From Pedobacter terrae (lineage in GTDB: Bacteria; Bacteroidota; Bacteroidia; Sphingobacteriales; Sphingobacteriaceae), in NCBI RefSeq assembly GCF_900100705.1, contig NZ_FNCH01000002.1:327379-391378 (forward strand): DNA of 64,000 nt. The letters run 5' to 3'. Position numbers and translations under genes: made by a program. Under the pieces are notes generated by a model, which was not told where the DNA came from, did no database searches, and worked only from the letters and a program-made list of their open reading frames with translations. Positions 36,736 to 45,389 of the stretch are shown here, in pieces. How positions within the stretch are numbered: position 1 is the first letter of the stretch; each line of letters begins with the position of its first letter.

Positions 36736-36802
36736 AACATTTTGATTGGTTAGCATGCCTACAGGCATTTTTGATATATGGTTAGGTTCTTTTGGTGTTT
36801 AT

Positions 36803-38221
36803 TTATTTGGGGATACTTTGGCTTCGTTGCCAGTGTTCTTCAATTTCTTCAAGAGAACGTCCTTTGGTTTCCGGGATCAGCTTCCAGGTGAGGAGCAATG
36901 CCGGAGAACAACAGATGGCAAAAATCCAGAAGGTCCACGAAGTTCCGATGCCCTGAAGCATCACCGGTGTAAGCTGACCAACAAAGAAATTACCGATCCA
37001 GAGGGTAAGCGTAGCCAGAGACATGGCTTTACCCCTAATGCCGTTAGGAAAAATTTCTCCGATAACTACCCAGCATACCGGCCCGAAAGAAAAAGCAAAA
37101 CAGGCGATGAAAGCGAGGATAAAAATGAGGATCCACGGACCTGAGATTACGCCGAACTGAAAAAGCATGCCAATAATGATAAGCGAAATCACCGCCCCTC
37201 CTACACCAACATAAAGCAGGGGTTTACGCCCCCATTTATCGACCGTAAAAATGGCTACAAATGTAAAAATCACATTTACGATACCGATGGTTACCTGCCC
37301 GCCAAGGGCGTTATTCAGCGTAAAGCCTGCTTGTTCCAGTATTCTCGGACCGTAATAAATAACGGCATTAATGCCGCAAACCTGAGAGAGAAAGGGAAGC
37401 AAAAGGCCAATCCAAAGCGCTTTACGGTAAACCGGGCTAAAAAGTGTTTTCAGTGAGCCCTCTTCTCCCGAAATTCGTTGACCGGAAAAAGCTTCCAGTT
37501 CTTTCCTTGCCGCTGCTTCACCGTCAATTTTGATTAATATCCGCGCTGCTAAATCTTTGCGCCCCATGGTTAGTAACCATCTCGGCGATTCGGGGACGGC
37601 AAAGAGCGCCAAAAGAAAAATAAGCGCCGGAAAAGCGCCCAGCCCAAGCATGGCACGCCATACTTCTGTAGAGAATATTCTTTGTAACGCTGCATTCGAA
37701 TGCACCTCGCCGGTGTGATTTGCCAGGTAAGCATTGGTAAAATAGGCCACAACAATACCAATGGTTAGGGCAAGCTGATAAAGCGAAACCATGGTTCCAC
37801 GCAGCCTCGAAGGCGCAAACTCCGAAATATAAAGCGGTGATACCATCGAGGCCACGCCGATTCCGATGCCCCCAATAAGCCTGAAGATAATCAGGGCAGA
37901 GAAGGATCCCGAGTACATGCAGCCCAGGGCTGAGGTTAGGAAAAGAAAGGCAGAGAGAATAAGGACGATTTTCCGTCCGAATTTATCGCTGAGCTTACCT
38001 GAAATGATTACCCCGATGATGCAGCCCAAAAGGGCACAACTCACAAACCATCCTTCGCTGACCGCATCCAGGCCAAAGTCTTTTGTAACCAGGCTGATGG
38101 TACCGGATATCACGGCTGTATCGAAGCCAAACAAAAAGCCTCCCAAGGCAGCAACCAGGCTCACGAGGTACAAGTAAGAACGACTTTTTTTGATATCGGT
38201 ATGTTTTTCCTGTATAGTCAT
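36803..38221 (-). CDS. Sugar porter family MFS transporter
   Basis: A 472-residue, 12-helix sugar/H+ symporter of the XylE/GLUT group. Signatures: GGFLFGFDTAVISG in TM1, GKLSDKFGRK between TM2 and TM3, PESPRWLLTMGRKD before the central loop, and PETKGRSLEEIEEHW at the C-terminus. It would bring mannose released in the periplasm into the cytoplasm. It lies 6 bp after the isomerase gene and upstream of the SusC gene. Confidence 0.94.
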   Translation of the reverse strand: MTIQEKHTDIKKSRSYLYLVSLVAALGGFLFGFDTAVISGTISLVTKDFGLDAVSEGWFVSCALLGCIIGVIISGKLSDKFGRKIVLILSAFLFLTSALGCMYSGSFSALIIFRLIGGIGIGVASMVSPLYISEFAPSRLRGTMVSLYQLALTIGIVVAYFTNAYLANHTGEVHSNAALQRIFSTEVWRAMLGLGAFPALIFLLALFAVPESPRWLLTMGRKDLAARILIKIDGEAAARKELEAFSGQRISGEEGSLKTLFSPVYRKALWIGLLLPFLSQVCGINAVIYYGPRILEQAGFTLNNALGGQVTIGIVNVIFTFVAIFTVDKWGRKPLLYVGVGGAVISLIIIGMLFQFGVISGPWILIFILAFIACFAFSFGPVCWVVIGEIFPNGIRGKAMSLATLTLWIGNFFVGQLTPVMLQGIGTSWTFWIFAICCSPALLLTWKLIPETKGRSLEEIEEHWQRSQSIPK

Positions 38222-38227
38222 GTTAAT

Positions 38228-40069
38228 TTATTTTAAAAAAGCTTTGATTACTTTCGCCTGCCCGTTTGAGTTATTCGTAATGCTGTAGCTTCCGGCTGCT
38301 GCCGGGATCACAAAAGTTTCCGCATACTGAAAATGCATGGTCGAGCCGTTGGCAGTGCTTACCGTAACCGAACCACCTTCAACAAGCATCAGAACATGAC
38401 AAACATTGTCCGTTTCAACATCAACGTGTAAATCAAAGTCCAGGCGATGTACATCATAAAAATGTTCGGCGTGGGTAGGCAGGTGATAACAGGTACACCC
38501 TTCCTTTTCAAAAAGGACAGTCGGTTTGGAAATGAGCTCTTGTTTTACCTTGCTTCCTTTTCGTGAAAAATCGAGATTTTTAAAAGCATGGTCGATATTA
38601 ATTGGCCGTGGCTTGCCATTGAGGTCCAGCCTCAACCAATCATACATCTTAAAAGTAAAAATATAGGGTGTTGCACTAATTTCAAGCACCAGGTTATGTG
38701 CACCTGCACTGTGAATGGTGCCATTTGGAATCAGAAACAGATCGTGCTTTTCTGCTTGGTGACACTGTACGTATTGCTCAATCTCTATTGCTACTCCATT
38801 TCGGTTACTATCCTCCAGTACTGTTCTAAAAGCAGCCGGATCGATGTCCTCCTGAAAGCCCAGGTACACGCTCGCCTCATCATTGCAATCCAGAATATAG
38901 TAGGTTTCATCCTGAGTGATGTTTTCTCCAAACTGTTCTTTAATATATTCAAGACTTGGATGGCATTGGATAGAAAGGTTACCGCCGTCAAAGGTGTCGA
39001 GAAAATCAAACCTTATTGGAAATTCATTTCCAAATCGTTCAGCATGCCTGCCCAGTATGTTTTCCGATTGGGTGAACATCAGCAGATCGAAAGAGACCTC
39101 TAAAAGCAGCCCGTCACTTTCAAACACCAGACCGTTTTCCGGAACAATAAGCTCAAAAGACCATGCATAATTAACCTCATTTTGATCAAGTTGGGGCATA
39201 TGCTTTTTCATCCATTGCCCACCCCAGGCGCCCGGGGCAAACCATGGCCTTGCACGAAATACCGATGCAGACATTTTCTGAAGCCCTTCCCTAACCGAGT
39301 CACCATAGCCCCAGTTAATGTCTTCCTCCCACTGCGCATCAACAAAAACAGCTACATTTTTTGCTAACTGCTCTTTGTGGGCATTAAGTACAACCCAGTC
39401 TACAAAATAAAAACGTTTGTACATTTCAGTTGGTTCCTGCGGACCAGACTTGCCCAAATTGCAGATGGCGCCCGCACTCATTCGGTGCTGCAGCTCATTT
39501 TTGGGTAAATCCACATAAATCAGGGGTGCATCCCATTCGCTTAGCGAAGCGCCGCAGCCGATTATAATGTTTACATCACAATCTTCATTCACTTCTGAAG
39601 CCTTTAAAGCTTCAAGATCAAAAAAATCACCCAGGCTCAGCGTGGTCTTTTTTCCCCACACCCCGTCCTTCTCGCCTAAAAAGTCTAGCGTCATTTCATC
39701 AATCAGGTCTTCATCTTTTAAAAAAGAAGCTGTATCTATAATGTGTACCCGTAACTTTCTGGATTCAAGTTCTTTCTTAAGTGAGCGGATGAATAAATTC
39801 CAATATACCCCAACATAGCCATCCACAACGACGGTTTTTTGCCGCGTGATGTAATCGGCAAGGGCAGCATAACCATTAAAAATTTGTTTTTCTCCCAGCG
39901 CAAAGTACGGGTAGATATCGTAGCCCTGCGGTTTGCTGATTTCTTTAATAAATGCCGGCATAATTTCCTGCTCGGTCTTTCGCATCGGTTCTTCTATTGA
40001 CATATTGGGATAAGGGTGCTGGTATGTTATATTTTGAATTTGGTCCATGTTCATACAATGTTCTGGCAT
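38228..40069 (-). CDS. manA: Class I mannose-6-phosphate isomerase with N-terminal P-loop-like domain
   Basis: A 613-residue protein. The C-terminal two thirds is a cupin-type class I isomerase: WFAPGAWGGQWMKKH, zinc-site text LSIQCHPSLEYIKEQFGE (Gln-x-His and Glu) and LIPNGTIHSAGAHNL. It converts mannose-6-phosphate to fructose-6-phosphate. The first 230 residues are extra: TVVVDGYVGVYWNLFIRSLK looks like a uridine-kinase-type P-loop strand that has lost GKS/T, followed by kinase-like segments (IIGCGASLSEWDAPLIYVDL). This domain may be structural or may bind ligand. It is the first gene of the unit with the MFS gene. Confidence 0.85.
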   Translation of the reverse strand: MPEHCMNMDQIQNITYQHPYPNMSIEEPMRKTEQEIMPAFIKEISKPQGYDIYPYFALGEKQIFNGYAALADYITRQKTVVVDGYVGVYWNLFIRSLKKELESRKLRVHIIDTASFLKDEDLIDEMTLDFLGEKDGVWGKKTTLSLGDFFDLEALKASEVNEDCDVNIIIGCGASLSEWDAPLIYVDLPKNELQHRMSAGAICNLGKSGPQEPTEMYKRFYFVDWVVLNAHKEQLAKNVAVFVDAQWEEDINWGYGDSVREGLQKMSASVFRARPWFAPGAWGGQWMKKHMPQLDQNEVNYAWSFELIVPENGLVFESDGLLLEVSFDLLMFTQSENILGRHAERFGNEFPIRFDFLDTFDGGNLSIQCHPSLEYIKEQFGENITQDETYYILDCNDEASVYLGFQEDIDPAAFRTVLEDSNRNGVAIEIEQYVQCHQAEKHDLFLIPNGTIHSAGAHNLVLEISATPYIFTFKMYDWLRLDLNGKPRPINIDHAFKNLDFSRKGSKVKQELISKPTVLFEKEGCTCYHLPTHAEHFYDVHRLDFDLHVDVETDNVCHVLMLVEGGSVTVSTANGSTMHFQYAETFVIPAAAGSYSITNNSNGQAKVIKAFLK

Positions 40070-40255
40070 CCAGGAATTTCAGGCACACGAAATGAGGATT
40101 TTTTTATCCCGGTAACGATGCTTTAATCGTGATCATAGTTGAACCATCATTACTAAAACTAACACAACAGGTATTCAGAATGGGTATTTGGCTCAACATG
40201 ACGAAAATTTTAAAAATTAAGTAAACTATTTGGTTAGACAGTACATTCTTTAGTA

Positions 40256-40265
40256 TGTATATACA
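40256..40265. promoter_or_regulatory. Candidate GntR/HutC-type operator
   Basis: TGTATATACA is a perfect palindrome containing GTnTAnAC, the core recognised by HutC-subfamily GntR regulators. A near copy, TGTATGTACA, lies at 40371-40380. Both are in the 350-bp divergent region between the isomerase gene and the GntR gene. Confidence 0.6.
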
Positions 40266-40420
40266 AATGTATTATTAAATAAATGAGTTCCAAATTTTTA
40301 TTCGATTATTTTTTGCACCTGACTGCCAGTTGCGACTAAACCGAGGCTTAAATTGCAGCAAGCAATAGCATGTATGTACATGATGTAATTAAGCGATTTT
40401 TTTATATCATTGTATCGAGT

Positions 40421-41155
40421 ATGAAACTAACAATAGACCATAAAAGTCAGGTGCCATTACATGTACAGGCAGAAGCATTGTTACGAAAATTAATTGAAAG
40501 CCCTGAATATGCCGGCGGCAAACTGCTTCCCAACGAAGTAGACTTATCAAAAGAATTGGGCATATCACGCACTACTTTACGCCAATCGATCAATAAACTG
40601 GTTTACGACGGCTTGCTGAGCCGGAAAAAAGGTGTGGGCACCAGGGTTGCCGAGTCGAAATCCCTGAGTTCCAAATCCAAAAACTGGATGAGTTTCTCTC
40701 AGGAAATGAGCGCCAGGGGAATTCCGATTCGAAATTTTGAATTACATGTAAGCTGGGTTTATCCGGAAAAACGGCTGGCAAGTTTTTTTCAGATTAAGGA
40801 AGATAAGAAAGTGCTGAAACTGGTTCGCTTAAGGGGCCGCCCGGAGGGGCCTTTCGTCTATTTCGAATCTTACTTTCATCCAAATGTAGGCTTAACCGGC
40901 GAGGAGGATTACAAAGCGCCCCTTTATGAAATGCTCGAAAAGGAACATGCGGTTGTTGCGATGATATCCAAAGAGGAAATCAGTGCCTTACTTGCGGATG
41001 AATTTATTGCCGCTAAACTAGAGACAGATATAGGCTCCCCTATCTTATTCAGGAAGCGTTTTGTTTATGATATTGACGAAAAACCAATTGAATACAACCT
41101 CGGCTTTTATAAGGCCGATAGCTTTATCTATACGGTGGAGAGCAGAAGAGATTAG
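40421..41155 (+). CDS. GntR-family regulator with UTRA domain (HutC subfamily)
   Basis: About 244 residues from the ATG at 40421 (MKLTIDHKSQVPLHVQAEAL); a longer frame to 40370 adds 17 residues and would overlap the operator-like TGTATGTACA. Winged HTH: GGKLLPNEVDLSKELGISRT and TLRQSINKLVYDGLLSRKKG. A UTRA effector domain follows (about 90-244; KVLKLVRLRGRPEGPFVYFE, PLYEMLEKEHAVV, KPIEYNLGFYKADSFIYTVE). It is divergent from the mannan operon and probably a repressor released by a sugar phosphate. Confidence 0.93.
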   Translation: MKLTIDHKSQVPLHVQAEALLRKLIESPEYAGGKLLPNEVDLSKELGISRTTLRQSINKLVYDGLLSRKKGVGTRVAESKSLSSKSKNWMSFSQEMSARGIPIRNFELHVSWVYPEKRLASFFQIKEDKKVLKLVRLRGRPEGPFVYFESYFHPNVGLTGEEDYKAPLYEMLEKEHAVVAMISKEEISALLADEFIAAKLETDIGSPILFRKRFVYDIDEKPIEYNLGFYKADSFIYTVESRRD

Positions 41156-41183
41156 ATCTATTCACGTTCAACATTAAATAATC

Positions 41184-41240
41184 CATAGTCTTCTTATGCT
41201 CAATCCAAAGGCTCCAGACTACGGACAGATGGGCAGTAGG
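41184..41240. repeat. MITE-like element, partial copy
   Basis: ATAGTCT...AGACTACGGACAGATGG repeats the right-hand hairpin of the element at 45519-45650, with matching internal text (CTCAAnCnAAGGCTC). The left half is absent. The remaining bases of 41156-41433 show no gene. Confidence 0.5.
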
Positions 41241-41433
41241 TTTGGCAGACTACCATTACCATCTACCACAGCAAGGCTGGAACTTCAAATCTCCTGTAGA
41301 TTTATTGCAGGAAATTTGAGGACAAAATTATACTTTTGAATGGCCTGAACAGAGGGGAGCTTACAAGGAAAAGAGGCGATTGCGGCAGCAAGAACTCTGG
41401 ATAAAATAAGTGTTACAATGCCAAAAGCGAACT

Positions 41434-42120
41434 TTACAACTCATTCTGGTCATTAATCGTAATCGAAACAGGAATTTCGGCCAATTTTGTAACACCATCT
41501 TCCATTTCTAACCTGATCTGAACTTTACCTTTTAATTCAGAAAAAAACTGATTCGTTCGGATGGTGATACCCACCTTTTGGGACAAATTTTTATCATATT
41601 CCCCCAGTCCAAAACGTTGTAGGTACAATGGATTTTCTGTAGTATCTGCCAGCATTACCTTTTCGCCCTTTTCGTTTTTAAGCTCGCTATGCAAAATAAC
41701 GCAACCAATATGATCTACCATATCCGGAGCATGACTGCCTTCCAGTTTTTCGGCAGCTTCCATGGCTTTAATTTCTTGCGCAGAAAGCGGATAATGGCTG
41801 TACAACAACCATTCATTAGTTGGCTTGCGATCAGATTCGTTAAGATCTGTAGTCGTAGCACGCATATTACTGCTTAACGAATTCAAAATATTTTGTTGCT
41901 CATTTTTGGTGAGTTTATCCGGAACATCTTTCTGCCTGTTCTGGCAAGCAGACAGCAGTATAACTTGCATAACGACGATCATTATTCCTGACATCATTTT
42001 GCCATACCGCTTTTTGAAAGCAGGTAGTATACAAATATAAGCAGTACCACGATTGGGACAATTTAAGACATTTTCATTTTTCATAGTTTTATTTTTAATC
42101 ATATCTTTCAGCTTTCCCAT
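41434..42120 (-). CDS. Lipoprotein of unknown function
   Basis: About 228 residues if started at the ATG at 42120; internal ATGs at 42084 or 41997 are also possible. The hydrophobic segment GIMIVVMQVILLSAC ends in a lipobox, preceded by basic residues (KKRYGK), so the mature lipoprotein begins at CQNRQKDVPDK. The body has no motif I recognise; it contains EWLLYSHYPLSAQEIKAMEA and ends with a beta-rich part (VQIRLEMEDGVTKLAEIPVS). It is monocistronic, upstream of a divergent region with a structured leader. Confidence 0.6.
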   Translation of the reverse strand: MGKLKDMIKNKTMKNENVLNCPNRGTAYICILPAFKKRYGKMMSGIMIVVMQVILLSACQNRQKDVPDKLTKNEQQNILNSLSSNMRATTTDLNESDRKPTNEWLLYSHYPLSAQEIKAMEAAEKLEGSHAPDMVDHIGCVILHSELKNEKGEKVMLADTTENPLYLQRFGLGEYDKNLSQKVGITIRTNQFFSELKGKVQIRLEMEDGVTKLAEIPVSITINDQNEL

Positions 42121-42410
42121 CAAAATATAGCAGGTACCGGTAAATATTTTTTGGTCATTAATTATTTAATTAGCCAATAATGGCTTATCGCTTTATCTGT
42201 ATCGACTGTCTCAGCAAAAAACTACCAAAGCAAAGTTACAAATAGACGAATATCACAAAATCGTGATATATTTTTGCGATTTAATAATTAAAATTTTCCT
42301 TTGTGTTTTGAGATTTTTTTTCTAAATTGCTGATGCGAAATAATAATAAACAGAATTTTCAACTTAGACAGAGAAGCAATTAAGTAAGCAAATCAATTTT
42401 TTAACAATAT

Positions 42411-42515
42411 TCCTGGGTGAGCGGTTTGGCACCGTATCTAAATTTTCTCTGAAAAGAGTTTATTGTTGTTTCGCAGCACCCAGGATCTTTTTAACAATGT
42501 TATGCGAAACAACAA
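42411..42515 (+). promoter_or_regulatory. Riboswitch- or attenuator-like leader
   Basis: P1: TCCTGGGTG (42411-42419) with CACCCAGGA (42477-42485), 9 bp, immediately followed by TCTTTTT. Inside P1: P2 GCGG/CCGT (42421-42424 and 42432-42435) and P3 CTCT-GAAA-AGAG (42447-42458) with a GNRA loop, making a three-helix junction. A second 13-bp perfect helix pairs 42463-42475 with 42503-42515 and covers the ATG at 42502. The two long helices cross, so they are mutually exclusive or form a pseudoknot, the layout of a genetic switch. I could not match it to a known riboswitch class. Confidence 0.55.
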
Positions 42516-43137
42516 TTGTAAAAATCAACACACTCAGCTCCCTGCTCAGGTTGCAGCTGTTACCAACCACATGAATGTAATGCCTGCTATTTGCGCGGTA
42601 AAGGCTACTTTACATCACATTGATGGAAATGTATCAGAAATCATGATGACTTTGCCACGCTACAGCGGTTGGGCAGAATTTTTAGAGGATGGTCAAAATG
42701 CCGTTAGGGAATATGTATATCAGCTCACCCGGCATTGGATACAGATTACCCATTTCTTTATCGAAACCGGAACTATAAGCCCCAATGGCGAAATAGCTTC
42801 CTGCTTTTTACCACGCCGGTTCGATATCCCGCTAGGCAAATATTATAAACCGATGGTATGCGGTGAATGGATTTGGGCCGATCAGCACCCGCATCATCCA
42901 AAATACAACCAAAAAGGATCGAGCAAAAGTTTATCCACATTAATGGCCATTGCAAATAGTAGGCATGATGTAGTTTATCATCATATAGAACCTGATACCA
43001 TCCTTTGCGGCATTCCATTCGATAGCAAATCGGCTTACTTTGAAAAAGGTGATGTGCCTATTGGGCATTTTGAAAAGAATGGGATAGAATATTTGGTTAT
43101 TTACAGTTATGTGGTTGGGAAAGGGAGTTTTGAGTGA
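42502..43137 (+). CDS. Unrecognised protein behind the structured leader
   Basis: 211 residues from the ATG at 42502; the frame extends to a TTG at 42463 but that would code through the leader hairpins. The N-terminus is polar (MRNNNCKNQHTQLPAQ). The body has many His and aromatic residues (ICAVKATLHHIDGNVSEIMM, REYVYQLTRHWIQITHFFIE, CGEWIWADQHPHHPKYNQKG, HDVVYHHIEPDTILCGIPFD). No signal peptide or membrane helix is present. The His/Asp/Glu-rich pattern could hold a metal site, but I do not recognise the family. A weak hairpin follows at 43154-43185. Confidence 0.65.
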   Translation: MRNNNCKNQHTQLPAQVAAVTNHMNVMPAICAVKATLHHIDGNVSEIMMTLPRYSGWAEFLEDGQNAVREYVYQLTRHWIQITHFFIETGTISPNGEIASCFLPRRFDIPLGKYYKPMVCGEWIWADQHPHHPKYNQKGSSKSLSTLMAIANSRHDVVYHHIEPDTILCGIPFDSKSAYFEKGDVPIGHFEKNGIEYLVIYSYVVGKGSFE

Positions 43138-43153
43138 TAAAGGGGTAAAATAA

Positions 43154-43185
43154 TTTAAGCCCTTGCAGATTTGTGGGGGCTTAAA
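43154..43185. terminator. Hairpin after the structured-leader gene
   Basis: TTTAAGCCC (43154-43162) pairs with GGGCTTAAA (43177-43185). It is 16 bp after the stop codon; no strong T-run follows, so termination is uncertain. Confidence 0.5.
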
Positions 43186-43303
43186 ATATACCAAAATAAT
43201 TACCTCCTTAGCGGCACACTTAATACACTATCTACTAAGATAGTAACGATTTAACAAATTCAAAAAGATTTCCAACGCCCTACACTTTATAGGAGTACAG
43301 GAT

Positions 43304-43336
43304 AAAGCCCCTTCTTGCAAAATCAGGGGCTTTTTT
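43304..43336 (+). terminator. Rho-independent terminator, plus strand
   Basis: AAAGCCCC (43304-43311) pairs with GGGGCTTT (43326-43333), then TTT continues. The 100 bases before it contain a perfect ACTATCT/AGATAGT hairpin but no gene, so it may close a short RNA starting after 43190 or back up the preceding gene. Confidence 0.65.
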
Positions 43337-43359
43337 CTTCACATACATTAACATACAAA

Positions 43360-43782
43360 TTAATTAAATTTAATTTCCGATAGCTTAAATTTATGCTCGA
43401 CATTTTGAATTTCGGTAATACCATTTGCAAACCTTAGCATTAAGCTCGCTAAGGATAAAACTGTATTAGTTTTTATAAATTCCATTTCATATCCAGCCCT
43501 CGCAATTTCCTTATCTGTATGCATTGTATTTATCGACAACATCTTGCCTTCAACTAGTCTTTCATAACCCAAAACGTCTAGATTTAGGCAATTTGGAGGT
43601 ACAAGAAGAGCCGAATCAATTGCAGTATCAATGAGTTTGCATATTTCATCTTCATTCTTAGCTAGCCAAATATCATTCCTAATCTTTAATAACTTCTTAA
43701 TCAAGTTCGCTTGATCTTCTGACGTTTCGCCTGGTCGGTGGTTGTGCTTCAAAAACACCCCATATCTTTTTAAATTTCTCAT
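43360..43782 (-). CDS. Hypothetical protein
   Basis: 140 residues from the ATG at 43782 (MRNLKRYGVFLKHNHRPGET); a longer frame to 43845 adds 21 residues. It is soluble and mostly helical: DQANLIKKLLKIRNDIWLAK, DEICKLIDTAIDSALLVPPN, YEMEFIKTNTVLSLASLMLR. Unrecognised. Its position at the head of an AT-rich block of toxin and immunity remnants suggests an accessory or immunity-type gene, but there is no direct evidence. Confidence 0.5.
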   Translation of the reverse strand: MRNLKRYGVFLKHNHRPGETSEDQANLIKKLLKIRNDIWLAKNEDEICKLIDTAIDSALLVPPNCLNLDVLGYERLVEGKMLSINTMHTDKEIARAGYEMEFIKTNTVLSLASLMLRFANGITEIQNVEHKFKLSEIKFN

Positions 43783-44040
43783 AAAACAAATATATGTAAA
43801 TTTAAAACTACAATATTGTAGTTGATAATAAGTTTTCGACATCATACATTTTATTTCTAAAAGTTAGTAAGCTTGCCAACTTCCCTACCTCACCCCTCAA
43901 ATGTACTTTTGGTTATCAATAAAAAAATAAAAACGCAATTTATGCCATTTTTAAATGGAGTATCAGCATTCCCAACCCGGAAGAACAAAGGACAAAATAA
44001 AAAAGCCTGTTAAGCTTATTCTGGAAAAGCTGCTTGAAAC

Positions 44041-44178
44041 CTATCTATCCGTAAAATTAAGCACTACGACTCTACGGATTATGGTAATGTTGAGTTTCTA
44101 AACGCCATTTGGTTTTCTCCTATGTACGTAGTCTGCTTAAGCTAAGCCTAAGGCTCAAAGACTACGAACACATGGTAG
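44041..44178. repeat. MITE-like element, copy with two hairpins
   Basis: CTATCTATCCGTA at the left and TACGAACACATGGTAG at the right form imperfect terminal inverted repeats. Internal: ACGACTCTACGGATTATGGT and CGTAGTCT/AGACTACG. It matches the element at 45519-45650 along its length. It interrupts the end of a short plus-strand frame (43955-44101). Confidence 0.6.
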
Positions 44179-44218
44179 GCTTTTAATTAGCTCTTATCCG
44201 TTTCCTCGCTACCTCTTG

Positions 44219-44629
44219 TCAATTGTAATAATGCGAAAATTCATAGAAATACTTTCGCAATTTTTCGCTTAAACAACCAGCAACCATTTCTCTATCAATA
44301 TTTTTCTCTGTGTAGATAATTTCAAGAATTCCGACTTTTAATATGTTCAAAACTTCCAAATTATTACTTTCTCCAAGTTGATTAATAAAAGCAAAGGCTT
44401 TGCTTACAACTGCACCTGCGGGTTCAATTTCAATTTCTTTTGCCAGAAATGAAGCAAACTCATTCATCAATAAATATACTCCACCAGAAAAATTGTAATT
44501 GGAGCTATCTAACTCAAATACTGTTTTAAACTCAGGAACAGCATCAAATAATGAATCCTTAAGCGTTTTATAAATAAAGTCATCAATCTTGTTCAATTCT
44601 TCCATTTTCTGTCTTGATTTCGTTACCAT
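44219..44629 (-). CDS. Putative immunity protein (DUF7674-like)
   Basis: A 136-residue soluble helical protein: NKIDDFIYKTLKDSLFDAVP, GGVYLLMNEFASFLAKEIEI, SNNLEVLNILKVGILEIIYT. The order of these segments recalls small immunity-like proteins of the DUF7674 type; this is pattern memory, not a search result. It lies 19 bp downstream of the C-terminal remnant of a toxin-like coding sequence, the normal order for a polymorphic toxin and its immunity gene. Confidence 0.6.
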   Translation of the reverse strand: MVTKSRQKMEELNKIDDFIYKTLKDSLFDAVPEFKTVFELDSSNYNFSGGVYLLMNEFASFLAKEIEIEPAGAVVSKAFAFINQLGESNNLEVLNILKVGILEIIYTEKNIDREMVAGCLSEKLRKYFYEFSHYYN

Positions 44630-44648
44630 TTTAAGCCTGTTCCATTGG

Positions 44649-44883
44649 TTAAATCTTCGATAATTTCAAAATAACTTTTCTATCTCCTGTAGATAAAGTT
44701 CCAAAATTGCCCTTTAAAAAATTTCTTATACCATTAAGACCATCTTGTGTTTACTGAATGAGAGCCGCTATCTGATCTTATAGTGCCATTTGCAAGCTCC
44801 TCTTTAATCATAATGCCGATTTCCTTTGCAATCAAAATATTTTGATAAACTTGCCATTTTCTATTGCTTGGATAATTTATCAT
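44649..44883 (-). pseudogene. Polymorphic-toxin C-terminal remnant, frameshifted
   Basis: From an ATG at 44883 the frame reads NYPSNRKWQVYQNILIAKEI, then GTIRSDSGSHSVNTRW, and stops at 44734. A one-base frame change lets translation continue as DGLNGIRNFLKGNFGTLSTG and DRKVILKLSKI, ending at 44649. The joined text looks like the end of a larger secreted toxin. No N-terminal delivery domain is present. It ends 19 bp before the putative immunity gene. Confidence 0.5.
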
Positions 44884-45005
44884 ACTAATTGGGTTTGTCG
44901 TTATTCTCAATTAGTATTTATTTGGCCATTGGGCGATGGCCTTTTATCCACTTTTCAACACATACACGTTTATTTATCCGTTTTTAAACAGCCTAGCCTC
45001 TAAGA

Positions 45006-45389
45006 TTAACTGCAGAATCTTTCTAGCAGATATTTAGAATAAAACGGAGCAGTTACAATCATCGATAACGAAAAAAGAAAAAAAGTTACGCTAAAAACAA
45101 CTGAAGCTGCGTTACTATTGAACAGTTTCGGTTTTTCAGCAATGATTTTTTCCATTTTTTTTGATCTGTAATAAATTTGGAAGTTGAGCAGCATAATAGC
45201 TCCTGTAACAACCAACATTGGCCACTTAGGGATATTATAACAAAAAATAGTTATGGATATTATATTTAATAATCCATTAACAATAAAGCTCTCCATTATG
45301 CTTAAACAGAAAATAACTGTAGAATGAGGTTGATCATCTGGAAGAATCTTCGTATAAAATAGATAATAGTAGTAATAAAGATTTTTCAT
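45006..45389 (-). CDS. Small polytopic membrane protein, putative immunity protein
   Basis: A 127-residue protein with three or four transmembrane helices (about residues 22-50, 54-72, 90-115). It begins MKNLYYYYYLFYTKILPDD. Its ATG overlaps the stop of the preceding coding remnant (TAATG), so it was cotranslated with that gene. Membrane immunity proteins coupled to toxin tails have this form; the family is not recognised. Confidence 0.55.
   Translation of the reverse strand: MKNLYYYYYLFYTKILPDDQPHSTVIFCLSIMESFIVNGLLNIISITIFCYNIPKWPMLVVTGAIMLLNFQIYYRSKKMEKIIAEKPKLFNSNAASVVFSVTFFLFSLSMIVTAPFYSKYLLERFCS

Noticed and set aside
42411..42485. tRNA-like shape (7-bp acceptor-like stem TCCTGGG/CCCAGGA)
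   Set aside because: No TTCGA T-loop, no plausible anticodon arm and wrong D-arm spacing; a regulatory leader explains it better.
43955..44101. 48-codon plus-strand frame starting MEYQHSQPGRTKDKIKKPVK
   Set aside because: About the last third is translated from the MITE-like element; the remaining 30 codons are too few to support a gene.
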